The translations under genes were made by a program, and so were the position numbers. A model generated the notes under the pieces. The model ran no database searches, was not told the origin of the DNA, and saw only the letters and a program-made list of their open reading frames with translations. A stretch of 64,000 bases of DNA, from NCBI GenBank assembly GCA_021732045.1, contig JAKFWK010000003.1:186001-250000 (forward strand), written 5' to 3'. Positions 1 to 8,655 of this stretch are shown piece by piece; the first letter of the stretch is position 1; every line of letters begins with the position of its first letter. Source of the DNA: Sulfurimonas sp. Lineage in GTDB: Bacteria; Campylobacterota; Campylobacteria; Campylobacterales; Sulfurimonadaceae.

Positions 1-924
1 GATAATGAGTTTAAAGATTTGATTAAAAAAGGGATTATAAATGGTGCAACATCTAATCCGGCAATATTTAAGAGTGCGATTTTAACATCGAGTGCCTATA
101 AAGAGCAGTTAAGTGTTCTTAAATCTCTTTCTCCAAAACAAAAATATGAAGCAGTTGCAATATTTGATATTCAAAAGGCAGCAGATATACTAAAACCACT
201 TTATGATGTAGGCAACGATGGTTATGTTAGTATAGAGGTTGATCCATACCTTTGCGATGATGCAGATGCTACCATAGAGGAAGGAAAGAGACTCTTTAAG
301 CAAATTGGTAGAGAAAATGTTATGATAAAAATTCCTGCAACCGAGGCTGGTTATATTGCTATGAGAGAGCTAGTTAAAAGTAAAATCCCAGTTAACGCTA
401 CACTTATATTTAAGAAGTCACAGGCACTATCTTGCGCAAATGCTTTTATTGAGGGCTTAAAGAGTCATAACTCTAAAGTTGATACCGTTATAAGTGTTTT
501 TGTAAGCAGAATCGATAGAGCGCTAGATGAGAGGTTAGCAGCAGGTGGCGTAGCTGTGGCACTTTGCGGAATTTATAACAGTTCAGAGATATATTCGGAA
601 ATAGAGAAAATGAGGATAGAAGGTTGTAGAGTACTTTTTGCAAGCACTGGAGTAAAGGGCAACTCCTTAAAGCCACACTATTATATTGAAAATCTTTTAG
701 CATACAATAGTGTAAATACTGCACCGCTAGATACAATAGAATCATTTTATAATGAGAGTAGTTTAAGAGATGGTGTTTTACCAATTTCATCAGCTATTAT
801 TAAAGAGCATTTTAAAAAAGTTAGTGATTTGGGCATAGCTTTTGAAGCAGTTTTAGATGGGCAAATAAGAGATGGTTTAGAATCATTTAAAATTGCTTTT
901 AAAGATATTTTGGAGGCACTATGA
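1..924 (+). CDS. tal: Transaldolase, 5'-partial
   Basis: The frame is open from base 1, so the true start lies outside the window; 307 residues are visible. Transaldolase moves a three-carbon dihydroxyacetone unit between sugar phosphates in the cytoplasmic non-oxidative pentose phosphate pathway. The N-terminal signature NGATSNPAIFK is visible just after the edge, and the IKIPAT strand (visible residues 109-114) carries the expected Schiff-base lysine at 110. The stop overlaps the start of the pilT-like gene by four bases (ATGA), so the two are probably co-transcribed although their roles are unrelated. Confidence 0.95.
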   Translation, partial: DNEFKDLIKKGIINGATSNPAIFKSAILTSSAYKEQLSVLKSLSPKQKYEAVAIFDIQKAADILKPLYDVGNDGYVSIEVDPYLCDDADATIEEGKRLFKQIGRENVMIKIPATEAGYIAMRELVKSKIPVNATLIFKKSQALSCANAFIEGLKSHNSKVDTVISVFVSRIDRALDERLAAGGVAVALCGIYNSSEIYSEIEKMRIEGCRVLFASTGVKGNSLKPHYYIENLLAYNSVNTAPLDTIESFYNESSLRDGVLPISSAIIKEHFKKVSDLGIAFEAVLDGQIRDGLESFKIAFKDILEAL

Positions 925-2117
925 GTAGTAGCGAGCACGCAGTAGATATTAGTCTGCTAACTTTTGAAGAGTTAAAAAAGATTAGGGCATACCTTAAAAA
1001 ATTGATAGAAGTTGGTGGAAGTGACTTGCATGTCAAAGCAAATGGTGTTATTCGTGCTAGAATAAATGGAAGTATTATTCAGTTTTCTGGCGGGATATTT
1101 ACTCATGAGATGGCTATGACTTTATCAAAAGAGATTCTCAGAGGTAGATATGGTGAGTTTATTCAGAATAAGGAGATAGATTTAGTCTACCAATTTGACG
1201 AAAAAAACCGTTTTCGTGTAAATATTTTCTTTCAAACAGATGGACCATCTTTTGTTTTTCGTGTTATTCCAATGGAAGTTCCTACACTTGAAAAGATGAA
1301 ATTTCCAGAAGCTATAGAAGCTTTTACAAAAGAGTCTCGCGGGCTTATTCTAGTAACTGGAGCAACTGGTAGTGGAAAGTCAACTACTCTTGCAGCCATG
1401 ATAAATGAGATTAATTTAACAGCAAAAAAACATATCATAACCATAGAAGATCCAATCGAGTTTGTACATAAAGATAGAGGATGTATCATAAACCAACGCT
1501 CAGTTGGACAAGATACGCTCTCTTTTGATAGAGCGCTACGAGCCGCACTTCGTGAAGATCCAGATATCATACTTGTTGGAGAGATGAGAGATAGAGAGAC
1601 GGTGGAGCTCGCACTGCACGCGGCAGATACTGGGCATCTTGTTTTTTCAACACTCCATACAATAGATGCAAAAGAGACAATAAATCGCGTTATCGGAATG
1701 TTTCCAACAGATGAGCAAAATCGTGTTCGTTTAGCACTTTCTGGTGTTTTAAAAGGTGTTATTTCTCAAAGACTTATACCAACAATAGAGGGCAAGCGAG
1801 TTGCGGCTATGGAAGTTCTAGTTAAGACGGCAACCATAGAGAAGTTGATAATGGAAAATCGTGACTATGAGATTAAGGAGACAATAGAAAAAGGCAGAGA
1901 GCACTATAAATCTCAAAGTTTTGATCAACACATACTTGACATATACAACGACGGTATTATCACAAGAGAAAAAGCAAAAGATTATGCAACAAGCCCATCT
2001 GATTTGGAGCTTAAAATGAATGGATTTAACAGTAGTAAAAACCAATCCCACGGTGAGCAACATGAAGCAAAAGAGAGTAGAAATAGTAGGGATGATGATA
2101 TTTTTGATTTAAAGTAG
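921..2117 (+). CDS. pilT: PilT-family twitching ATPase
   Basis: A 398-residue secretion/retraction ATPase of the PilT type, which in other bacteria powers type IV pilus retraction at the inner membrane. The PilT-like N-terminal domain contains SDLHVK (residues 34-39). It is followed by Walker A GATGSGKST (147-155), the Asp box ITIEDPIE (173-180), Walker B DIILVGEMRD with Glu221, and the His box GHLVFSTLHT (238-247). The tail after about residue 350 is polar, acidic and longer than the usual PilT. No other pilus gene is near; the gene is coupled by ATGA overlap to the transaldolase. A motility or competence role is inferred from the family only. Confidence 0.9.
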   Translation: MSSSEHAVDISLLTFEELKKIRAYLKKLIEVGGSDLHVKANGVIRARINGSIIQFSGGIFTHEMAMTLSKEILRGRYGEFIQNKEIDLVYQFDEKNRFRVNIFFQTDGPSFVFRVIPMEVPTLEKMKFPEAIEAFTKESRGLILVTGATGSGKSTTLAAMINEINLTAKKHIITIEDPIEFVHKDRGCIINQRSVGQDTLSFDRALRAALREDPDIILVGEMRDRETVELALHAADTGHLVFSTLHTIDAKETINRVIGMFPTDEQNRVRLALSGVLKGVISQRLIPTIEGKRVAAMEVLVKTATIEKLIMENRDYEIKETIEKGREHYKSQSFDQHILDIYNDGIITREKAKDYATSPSDLELKMNGFNSSKNQSHGEQHEAKESRNSRDDDIFDLK

Positions 2118-2182
2118 TATATTTAACTCTGCTTAAAGCATAAAAAGGTAAAATTCCAAACATTTTTTATTAAGGATTCAAT

Positions 2183-2719
2183 ATGTTAGAAGGCATAATT
2201 AGAGAGAGTATTGGCAAGAAGGGTACGAAAGCACTTCGCCGTGATGGATATCTAATCGCAAACATCTACGGAAAAGGGCTTGAAAATATTCATGCTGCGT
2301 TCAAAATGAATGAGTATATCCGTACTGTTCGCAACAAAGATACTTTATCATTCCCGATTACTGTGGGTGGAAAAGAGATGAATGTTGTAGTTCAATCATA
2401 TGAGGCACATCCAGTAACTGCACTGCTTTTACATGTAGATTTGATGGTTGCACAATCAGGTGTTGTAACTCACTATCATGTTCCAGTTGTGCCACAAGGT
2501 GATGCAATCGGTCTAAAAAATAAAGGTCTTGTTCATGTTGCAAAACCTCGTTTAAGAGTAAAAGCGGCAATCGAAAATACTCCAAATGCAATATATGTTG
2601 ATGTTTCTCCAATGGATGTTGGTGATTCAATGCTAATTCGTGAATTAGCAAAAATACCTAATGTTACATTTACTGATTCTGATCGTGTATCTGTATTAAG
2701 TGTAATTAAGGCAAAATAA
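2183..2719 (+). CDS. rplY: 50S ribosomal protein L25 (CTC type)
   Basis: A 178-residue 5S-rRNA-binding ribosomal protein. Its length is that of the long CTC form, with an N-terminal L25 domain (about 1-90) and a C-terminal beta domain, rather than the short 94-residue E. coli L25. The N-terminus LEGIIRESIGKKGTKALRRDGY is typical. The start has a good Shine-Dalgarno (AAGGA, 9 bases upstream), and a TAAAAT-like -10 lies about 30 bases before the ATG. It leads the string rplY-pth-permease-lysA that I recall from Campylobacter. Confidence 0.95.
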   Translation: MLEGIIRESIGKKGTKALRRDGYLIANIYGKGLENIHAAFKMNEYIRTVRNKDTLSFPITVGGKEMNVVVQSYEAHPVTALLLHVDLMVAQSGVVTHYHVPVVPQGDAIGLKNKGLVHVAKPRLRVKAAIENTPNAIYVDVSPMDVGDSMLIRELAKIPNVTFTDSDRVSVLSVIKAK

Positions 2720-2721
2720 TT

Positions 2722-3279
2722 ATGCTAATAGTCGGCCTGGGAAATCCAGGCCAAAACTATGAAAAAACTCGTCACAATATCGGTTTTATGGTTATCGATA
2801 ATCTTGTAAAAAAAACAAACTCTCAAAAAATAAGCTCCTCATCATTTAAGGGTGAACTTTTCAAATTCTCAAATCATTTTTTATTAAAACCACTTACTTT
2901 TATGAATCTTTCGGGCGAATCCATTGAAGCTGTAAAATCTTTTTATAAAATCGATGAAGTTGTTGTAATACATGATGATTTAGATCTCCCATTTGGAACC
3001 ATTCGCTTTAAGAGAGGTGGCGGACATGGCGGACATAATGGACTTAAATCCGCTGATGAAAAGATATCTAAAGAGTATATAAGAATCCGTATGGGCATTG
3101 GAAAACCCGAACATAAGGGTGAAGTGGCATCTTTTGTTCTTAGTCCCTTTTCTATAGATGAAGAGAAATATCTGAAAGAGTGGATATCTTCGGCATCTGA
3201 GGCAGTGGAATATCTGCTAAAAAATTCGCTAGAAGATACAAGCTCTAAATATACAATTAAAAATTTTCAGCTAAAATAA
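2722..3279 (+). CDS. pth: Peptidyl-tRNA hydrolase
   Basis: A 185-residue cytoplasmic enzyme that hydrolyses peptidyl-tRNA released from stalled ribosomes. The GLGNPG motif (residues 5-10) with the conserved Asn, catalytic His18 in TRHNIGF, the HDDLDLPFG motif and the GGGHGGHNGLKS loop are all present. It starts two bases after the rplY stop, an arrangement that suggests translational coupling. Full length for the family. Confidence 0.97.
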   Translation: MLIVGLGNPGQNYEKTRHNIGFMVIDNLVKKTNSQKISSSSFKGELFKFSNHFLLKPLTFMNLSGESIEAVKSFYKIDEVVVIHDDLDLPFGTIRFKRGGGHGGHNGLKSADEKISKEYIRIRMGIGKPEHKGEVASFVLSPFSIDEEKYLKEWISSASEAVEYLLKNSLEDTSSKYTIKNFQLK

Positions 3280-3302
3280 CCCAAACTACTAAATGGATCT
3301 AC

Positions 3303-4364
3303 ATGTTGGCATTTAACTATATCTCTCTGCACTACATCAAGTATTTCGCTATTATTTTACTTGCTCTTGTCATGTTTATGGTTGGATTTGACTATATGGG
3401 AAATACAGAAAAATTAGATATTTCTGCAAATCTTCTTCTTATATATTTGGTATATAAATCTTTCTATGCAGTTGATATTCTTCTTCCTCTTTCGCTTGTT
3501 TTTGCTATGATAACTACAAAGATTTTTCTAATCCGATCAAATGCTCTTGTATCATTCTACTCTCTTGGTTATTCGAGAATTGATGTTTTAAGGCCCTTTG
3601 TTGTTGTCTCAAGTGTTACTATACTTATTTTTATATCACTTCACTCATTACCAAATTTTGCTAGAGCAGATGAATTTGCTAAAAATATTCGCAAAAACAC
3701 ACAATATCTAAATCCATCAAGCAATCTTTTTTTTACATATGAAGATAAATTTGTCTATTTTTCAAGCCTGTTGCCACTTCAAGAGAGAGCTGAAGGTATT
3801 AGAGTTTTTACACTAGTAAATAATTCATTAAAAGAAGTTCTAATGGCAACAGAAGCTAAATATGTTGATGAGTCATGGTATATTAAAAAAGCGGACATTA
3901 TAACAAAGCCAGATAATATAGATTTTAAATCCCTTGGTATAAGAGTTAAAGAAGAGGATGGATTAAAAATTCTTCATGGATTTCGTCCAAAAATGTTAGA
4001 TCAAGTTTATGAGGGAAAAGTAAACTTTACTGTTATAGATGCTGTTGATGCTTTCATACTTCTAAAGGCTCAAAAAATTAATACCGATGTTGTGAAGAGT
4101 GTTTTGTATAAGATGTTTATTTATCCACTTTTTGTACCAAGCCTAATAATTATAATCTTCTTTTTTGTCCCAGTAAGTATTAGATTTTTAAATGTATCTC
4201 TCTTTAGTTTTACAGCTATCGTATCATCGCTTTTTGCTTGGGCTATTTTGTTTATTCTTATTGAATTATCAAATAATAAAACCATATATAGTGAGATTGG
4301 AATCATAGTTCCGCAGATAATTTTAAGCGCTGTGGCTATTAGGCAGTGGAGAAAATATAGTTAG
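3303..4364 (+). CDS. LptF/LptG (YjgP/YjgQ) family LPS export permease
   Basis: A 353-residue inner-membrane protein with hydrophobic segments at about 9-29, 53-73 and 100-118, a periplasmic domain from about 120 to 265, and three more segments at about 270-345. That is the topology of the LptF/LptG permeases, which extract lipopolysaccharide from the inner membrane together with LptB. I cannot decide between LptF and LptG from the sequence alone. It follows pth by 23 bases; in Campylobacter I recall the same family in the same place between pth and lysA. Confidence 0.88.
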   Translation: MLAFNYISLHYIKYFAIILLALVMFMVGFDYMGNTEKLDISANLLLIYLVYKSFYAVDILLPLSLVFAMITTKIFLIRSNALVSFYSLGYSRIDVLRPFVVVSSVTILIFISLHSLPNFARADEFAKNIRKNTQYLNPSSNLFFTYEDKFVYFSSLLPLQERAEGIRVFTLVNNSLKEVLMATEAKYVDESWYIKKADIITKPDNIDFKSLGIRVKEEDGLKILHGFRPKMLDQVYEGKVNFTVIDAVDAFILLKAQKINTDVVKSVLYKMFIYPLFVPSLIIIIFFFVPVSIRFLNVSLFSFTAIVSSLFAWAILFILIELSNNKTIYSEIGIIVPQIILSAVAIRQWRKYS

Positions 4365-4463
4365 AGAATCCGAAAATTAACTATGCTTGTATGTGCGCCG
4401 TTAGTTGAGTTTGGTATAAGTACATTTTAGATAAAATAAGCAAAAAATATTTAGGACTTTTTT

Positions 4464-5675
4464 GTGATAAATTTTAAAGAGTTAGCCCAAACCTACAAAA
4501 CCCCACTCTATGTTTATGATTTTGACTATATGACAAAGCAGTACGAAGAGCTAAAAGTGGCTTTTAAAGGTAGAAAATCAATTATGGCTTTTGCTGTCAA
4601 ATCAAATTCAAATCTTAGTGTTATTAAGCATTTTGCAAATCTTGGAAGCGGTGCAGATTGTGTCTCTATCGGTGAAGTTCGTCGTGCATTTTTAGCAGGT
4701 GTTCCAAAATATAAGATTATTTTCTCTGGCGTTGGTAAGAGTGATGATGAGATTAGAGAGGCTATCGAGAGAGACATTTTATACATCAATGTCGAGAGCG
4801 AAGCAGAGCTTTTACGAGTTGAGCTTATAGCAAAAGAGTTAAACACAGTTTGTAGAATTAGCGTGAGAGTAAATCCAAACATCGATCCCAAAACCCATCC
4901 ATATATCTCAACAGGACTTCATGATAATAAGTTTGGTGTTGAGATAGATATGGCAAAAAGAATGTATATTCGTGCCAACAACTCTGAGCATTTAGACCCA
5001 GTTGGAATCCATTTTCATATAGGTTCTCAGCTAACCCAAGCGGAGCCTATTTATGAATCGGCCGTGATTGTTGCTGACTTGGTTCGCTCTTTAATGGCAC
5101 TTAAGATAGAGCTAAAGTTTTTTGATATCGGTGGCGGCCTTGGTGTTAAATATAACGACGAAACAACTATAGATCCATATAATTATGCTCAACTTATTTT
5201 AATTACACTCAAGGGTCTTGATTTAACTGTCATCTGTGAACCGGGTAGATTTTTAACAGCAAATGCAGGATACTTTTTAACAAAAGTTCTGTATGAAAAA
5301 CAAAATGGCTTGAAAAGATTTGTTGTGGTTGATGGGGCGATGAACGACTTGATTCGTCCAAGCCTTTATGGTGCTTACCATAAGATAGAGGCAATTACTG
5401 ATAGTAAAACTGAGGCGACAATAGCTGATATTGTTGGTCCTGTTTGTGAAAGTGGTGATTTTCTTGCAAAAAATTACTCACTTCCAATTTTAGAACATAA
5501 TGATTTGCTTGTGGTTCATAGTGCTGGGGCATATGGTTTTGGTATGGGAAGTAACTACAACACCAGAGGCAGAAGTGCTGAAATTGCGATTAGCGATGGC
5601 AAGGCAAGATTAATTCGTAAACGAGAAACTTTTGATGATTTAGTGGCTCTCGAACTAGAATTTTTACAAGATTAA
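4464..5675 (+). CDS. lysA: Diaminopimelate decarboxylase
   Basis: A 403-residue PLP enzyme that converts meso-diaminopimelate to L-lysine, the last step of lysine synthesis. PLP-binding Lys46 lies in AVKSNSN; the glycine-rich DIGGGLG phosphate loop, the EPGRF motif and the VCESGD active-site cysteine near the C-terminal domain are visible. The start is GTG at 4464, since the frame closes upstream and the N-terminal alignment fits; the Shine-Dalgarno (AGGA) is modest. A GATAAAAT -10 lies about 30 bases upstream. Confidence 0.96.
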   Translation: MINFKELAQTYKTPLYVYDFDYMTKQYEELKVAFKGRKSIMAFAVKSNSNLSVIKHFANLGSGADCVSIGEVRRAFLAGVPKYKIIFSGVGKSDDEIREAIERDILYINVESEAELLRVELIAKELNTVCRISVRVNPNIDPKTHPYISTGLHDNKFGVEIDMAKRMYIRANNSEHLDPVGIHFHIGSQLTQAEPIYESAVIVADLVRSLMALKIELKFFDIGGGLGVKYNDETTIDPYNYAQLILITLKGLDLTVICEPGRFLTANAGYFLTKVLYEKQNGLKRFVVVDGAMNDLIRPSLYGAYHKIEAITDSKTEATIADIVGPVCESGDFLAKNYSLPILEHNDLLVVHSAGAYGFGMGSNYNTRGRSAEIAISDGKARLIRKRETFDDLVALELEFLQD

Positions 5676-5689
5676 TTGGAGATATTGAG

Positions 5690-6466
5690 TTGTATTTTTT
5701 AGATGTTCAAGGTACTCTGATTAGTGATATAGACAAAAGCCCAATTCGTGGGAGTATAGAGTTTGTTGATGCACTAAATAAAAAAAATATTCCATATATG
5801 ATTATTACGAACAACACTAAAAAAAGCTCAAACGATTTTTATCTCTATTTAAAATCTATTGGTTTTAATTTTAACTTCTCATCATATCTTGATCCTCTTA
5901 TGCTTTTGGAATCTCATGTGAGCAAAGACGCAGTTGCAGCTTATGGTGGGGATGAGTTTTTAAAAAATCTCATCAACATGGGCTTTGTGTTTGATTATAA
6001 AAATCCAAAAACAGTTCTTATTTCCATAAAAGAGAATTTTACAAATGAAGAGTTTGCTCAAATGATAGATTTTTTACTCAGCGGAGCATCTTTGGTTGGA
6101 ATGCACGAAACATCTATATATGCTAAAAACTCAAAGCGATACCCTGGTGTTGGCGCAATTTTGAAGATGCTTGAGTTTGCTACATCGACGGCGTATAGTG
6201 TTGTTGGTAAGCCAAGCAAAGCCTTTTATGAAGAGGGACTAAAGATGCTTCAGCTTCAAAATCCCACTGCAAAATTTAGCGATATCACGATAATAAGTGA
6301 TGATGTGAAGGGCGATTTAGGCGGAGCGAAAGAGATGGGAATGAAGACTATATTTGTAACAAGTGGAAAATATAAGAGCGAAGAAGAGATAATTCCATTT
6401 TTAAAACCTGAACTAAGACCTGATTTTATTTATGCAGATATGCAAGAGATTTTGGAGAGCAGATGA
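5690..6466 (+). CDS. HAD-superfamily (NagD-like, class IIA) protein with altered motif I
   Basis: A 258-residue HAD fold protein with a class IIA cap. Motif I reads DVQGT (residues 5-9): the nucleophile Asp5 is present, but the usual second aspartate at +2 is a glutamine. Motif II is ITNNTKK, motif III the lysine in GKPSKAF, and motif IV the acidic pair in SDDVKGD. The start is TTG at 5690, with GGAGAT 7 bases upstream. It sits between lysA and pheA, overlapping pheA by four bases. Phosphatase activity is doubtful given the missing general acid; the substrate is unknown. Confidence 0.8.
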   Translation: MYFLDVQGTLISDIDKSPIRGSIEFVDALNKKNIPYMIITNNTKKSSNDFYLYLKSIGFNFNFSSYLDPLMLLESHVSKDAVAAYGGDEFLKNLINMGFVFDYKNPKTVLISIKENFTNEEFAQMIDFLLSGASLVGMHETSIYAKNSKRYPGVGAILKMLEFATSTAYSVVGKPSKAFYEEGLKMLQLQNPTAKFSDITIISDDVKGDLGGAKEMGMKTIFVTSGKYKSEEEIIPFLKPELRPDFIYADMQEILESR

Positions 6467-7554
6467 AAACTTTAGACGAGTGCAGAGGTGCAATTGATGC
6501 AATTGATGATGAGATACTAACCCTTCTAAATAGCAGAATGAGAGTTGTTGAGAGAGTTGGAGAGATTAAAAAAGATAGTGGCGGAACTATCTATAGGCCA
6601 GAGAGAGAGAAATCAATTATTGAGCGCTTAACACAAAAAAGCGTAGAGCAGAATGGCTTGCTAAACAAAAATGCAATAGAAGCAATATTTTTAGAAGTTT
6701 TTGCAGTTTCAAGAAATCTAGAACTTCCAGAGAAAATAGCCTATCTCGGACCTGAGGGAAGTTTTACTCATCAAGCAGCGGAGAGCCGTTTTGGTGCTAT
6801 GAGTGATTATCTCTCTTTGGGTTCCATCGCTTCTGTATTTAAGACGCTTGAGGCAAAAAGAGCTAAATTTGGTGTTGTTCCTATTGAAAACTCAAGAGAT
6901 GGAATCGTTGGGGAAACACTCGATCTGCTTGCAAAGAGTTCTGTAAAAATTATTGCCGAGCTTTATATGCCTATTCATGTATCATTCGCCACAAAGGCAA
7001 AAAAACTTGAAAATATTAAGAAAATATACTCAAAAGATAAAGGTTTTGGACAGTGCAGGGAGTTTTTGCAAGAGCACGGCTTTGAAAATGTAGAGCAAAT
7101 TCCAGTAGAATCAACAGCAAAAGCGGCAATCTTAGCGGCTGCAGATGAGAGTGCCGCTGCTCTATGCAGTCATATTGCGGCGAAACTTTATGGTGTTCCA
7201 ACAATGTTTGACTTTGTTGAAGACGATATAGGAAGCGAGACTAGATTTGTGATACTTAGTGATTTTAAAAACGGTATCAGCGGAAGTGATAAGACTTCAA
7301 TATTGGTAAAACTAAAAGATACACTAAAAGCTGGTTCATTGGTGCACTTCTTACGGGATTTTGATGAAAAAAATATAAATCTCTCGAAAATAGAGTCAAG
7401 ACCTTCAAAAGATGAGAGTGGATTTGGACACTGGTTTTATATAGATTTTTATGGGCACATTGACGATGTAGAAATTCAAAGCATAATATCAAAATATAAA
7501 GAGGAAGTGACTTGGCTAGGAAGTTACGCAAAAGGAGAAGACGATGAAATTTAA
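6463..7554 (+). CDS. pheA: Bifunctional chorismate mutase/prephenate dehydratase
   Basis: A 363-residue P-protein that converts chorismate to prephenate and then to phenylpyruvate in phenylalanine synthesis. Residues 1-85 are an AroQ-type chorismate mutase helix bundle ([13 protein letters not shown]). The prephenate dehydratase domain follows ([22 protein letters not shown], and the catalytic SETRF motif). A C-terminal ACT domain holds the ESRPSKDE phenylalanine-binding motif, so feedback inhibition by phenylalanine is expected. It overlaps hisC by 11 bases; HisC-type aminotransferases can also finish phenylalanine synthesis, which fits the pairing. Confidence 0.96.
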   Translation: MKTLDECRGAIDAIDDEILTLLNSRMRVVERVGEIKKDSGGTIYRPEREKSIIERLTQKSVEQNGLLNKNAIEAIFLEVFAVSRNLELPEKIAYLGPEGSFTHQAAESRFGAMSDYLSLGSIASVFKTLEAKRAKFGVVPIENSRDGIVGETLDLLAKSSVKIIAELYMPIHVSFATKAKKLENIKKIYSKDKGFGQCREFLQEHGFENVEQIPVESTAKAAILAAADESAAALCSHIAAKLYGVPTMFDFVEDDIGSETRFVILSDFKNGISGSDKTSILVKLKDTLKAGSLVHFLRDFDEKNINLSKIESRPSKDESGFGHWFYIDFYGHIDDVEIQSIISKYKEEVTWLGSYAKGEDDEI

Positions 7555-8638
7555 TAAAAAATTAGAAAATATAACAACATATGAAGCAGGTAAACCAATA
7601 GAACTAGTCGTTAGAGAGTTTGGAATTGAGCCAAAAGATATTGTAAAACTTGCATCAAATGAGAATCCTTATGGCTGTTCGCCAAAAGTTCAAGATGCTG
7701 TAAGAGCTATAATTGGGAAAATGTCCCTTTATCCAGATGACTCTATGATTAAACTAAAAGATGCGCTAAGCAAAAAATTTGATGTAAAAAATGAAAATAT
7801 TATAATTGGTTCAGGAAGTGACCAAGTTATAGAGTTTCTGATTCATGCAAAAGCAAATTCAAACTCTAAGATTTTGATGAACAGCATAACTTTTGCAATG
7901 TATGAGATATACGCAAAGCATGTAGGCGCAGAGGTTATAAGAACTACTTCACAAGAGCATGATTTAGAGCAATTTTTTGAGATATATAAAAAAGAGAAAC
8001 CTGAGATTATATTTTTATGTACGCCAAACAATCCGACTGGTGATTGTGCAGATGCGACCGATGTACTGAATTTTATAAAAAAAATAGACAGCGATACTTT
8101 GGTTGTGGTTGATAGTGCTTATATGGAGTACGCAATTGCTAAAGATAAATCAAAAGAGATAGTGATAAAAGATTTGATTGAGCAGTTTGATAATGTAATA
8201 TATCTCGGCACATTTTCAAAAGCATACGGACTTGGCGGTATGAGGGTCGGTTATGGTATCGCTGATGCTAAAATCATAAAAGAATTATACAAACTAAGAC
8301 CGCCATTTAATATAACTACGCTCTCCCTAGAAGCAGCGTCAGTTGCACTTGAGGATGAGGAGTTTGTTAAAAAGAGTGTAACGCTAAATTTAGAGCAGAT
8401 GAAACGCTACGAAGAGTTTGCAAAAAAGAAAAATATAGATATAATTAATAGCTATACAAATTTTGTAACTTTATCTCTAAATGCGAGTCAAAATTCGACA
8501 GAGATATCAAATTCGCTTCTAAAGCAAGGGATGATTGTTAGAAATCTAAGTAGTTATGGGATGAACTCGATCAGAGTTACGATAGGAACCGATGAGCAAA
8601 ATAGTCGTTTTTTTGAACTAATAACACCACTTCTATAA
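7544..8638 (+). CDS. hisC: Histidinol-phosphate aminotransferase
   Basis: A 364-residue class I/II PLP aminotransferase that makes histidinol phosphate in histidine synthesis and may also transaminate aromatic keto acids. SNENPYG near residue 38, the PNNPTG motif (161-166), and the PLP lysine K226 in [15 protein letters not shown] identify the HisC subgroup. The start overlaps pheA, with Shine-Dalgarno GGAGAAG. It directly precedes fliF, so amino-acid genes may read into flagellar genes. Confidence 0.94.
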   Translation: MKFNKKLENITTYEAGKPIELVVREFGIEPKDIVKLASNENPYGCSPKVQDAVRAIIGKMSLYPDDSMIKLKDALSKKFDVKNENIIIGSGSDQVIEFLIHAKANSNSKILMNSITFAMYEIYAKHVGAEVIRTTSQEHDLEQFFEIYKKEKPEIIFLCTPNNPTGDCADATDVLNFIKKIDSDTLVVVDSAYMEYAIAKDKSKEIVIKDLIEQFDNVIYLGTFSKAYGLGGMRVGYGIADAKIIKELYKLRPPFNITTLSLEAASVALEDEEFVKKSVTLNLEQMKRYEEFAKKKNIDIINSYTNFVTLSLNASQNSTEISNSLLKQGMIVRNLSSYGMNSIRVTIGTDEQNSRFFELITPLL

Positions 8639-8655
8639 TCTAAAATGGGAAACTA

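Noticed and set aside
8639..8655. A sigma-54 promoter before fliF
   Set aside because: The 17-base gap has no TGGCAC-N5-TTGC pattern, and none was seen just upstream in hisC.
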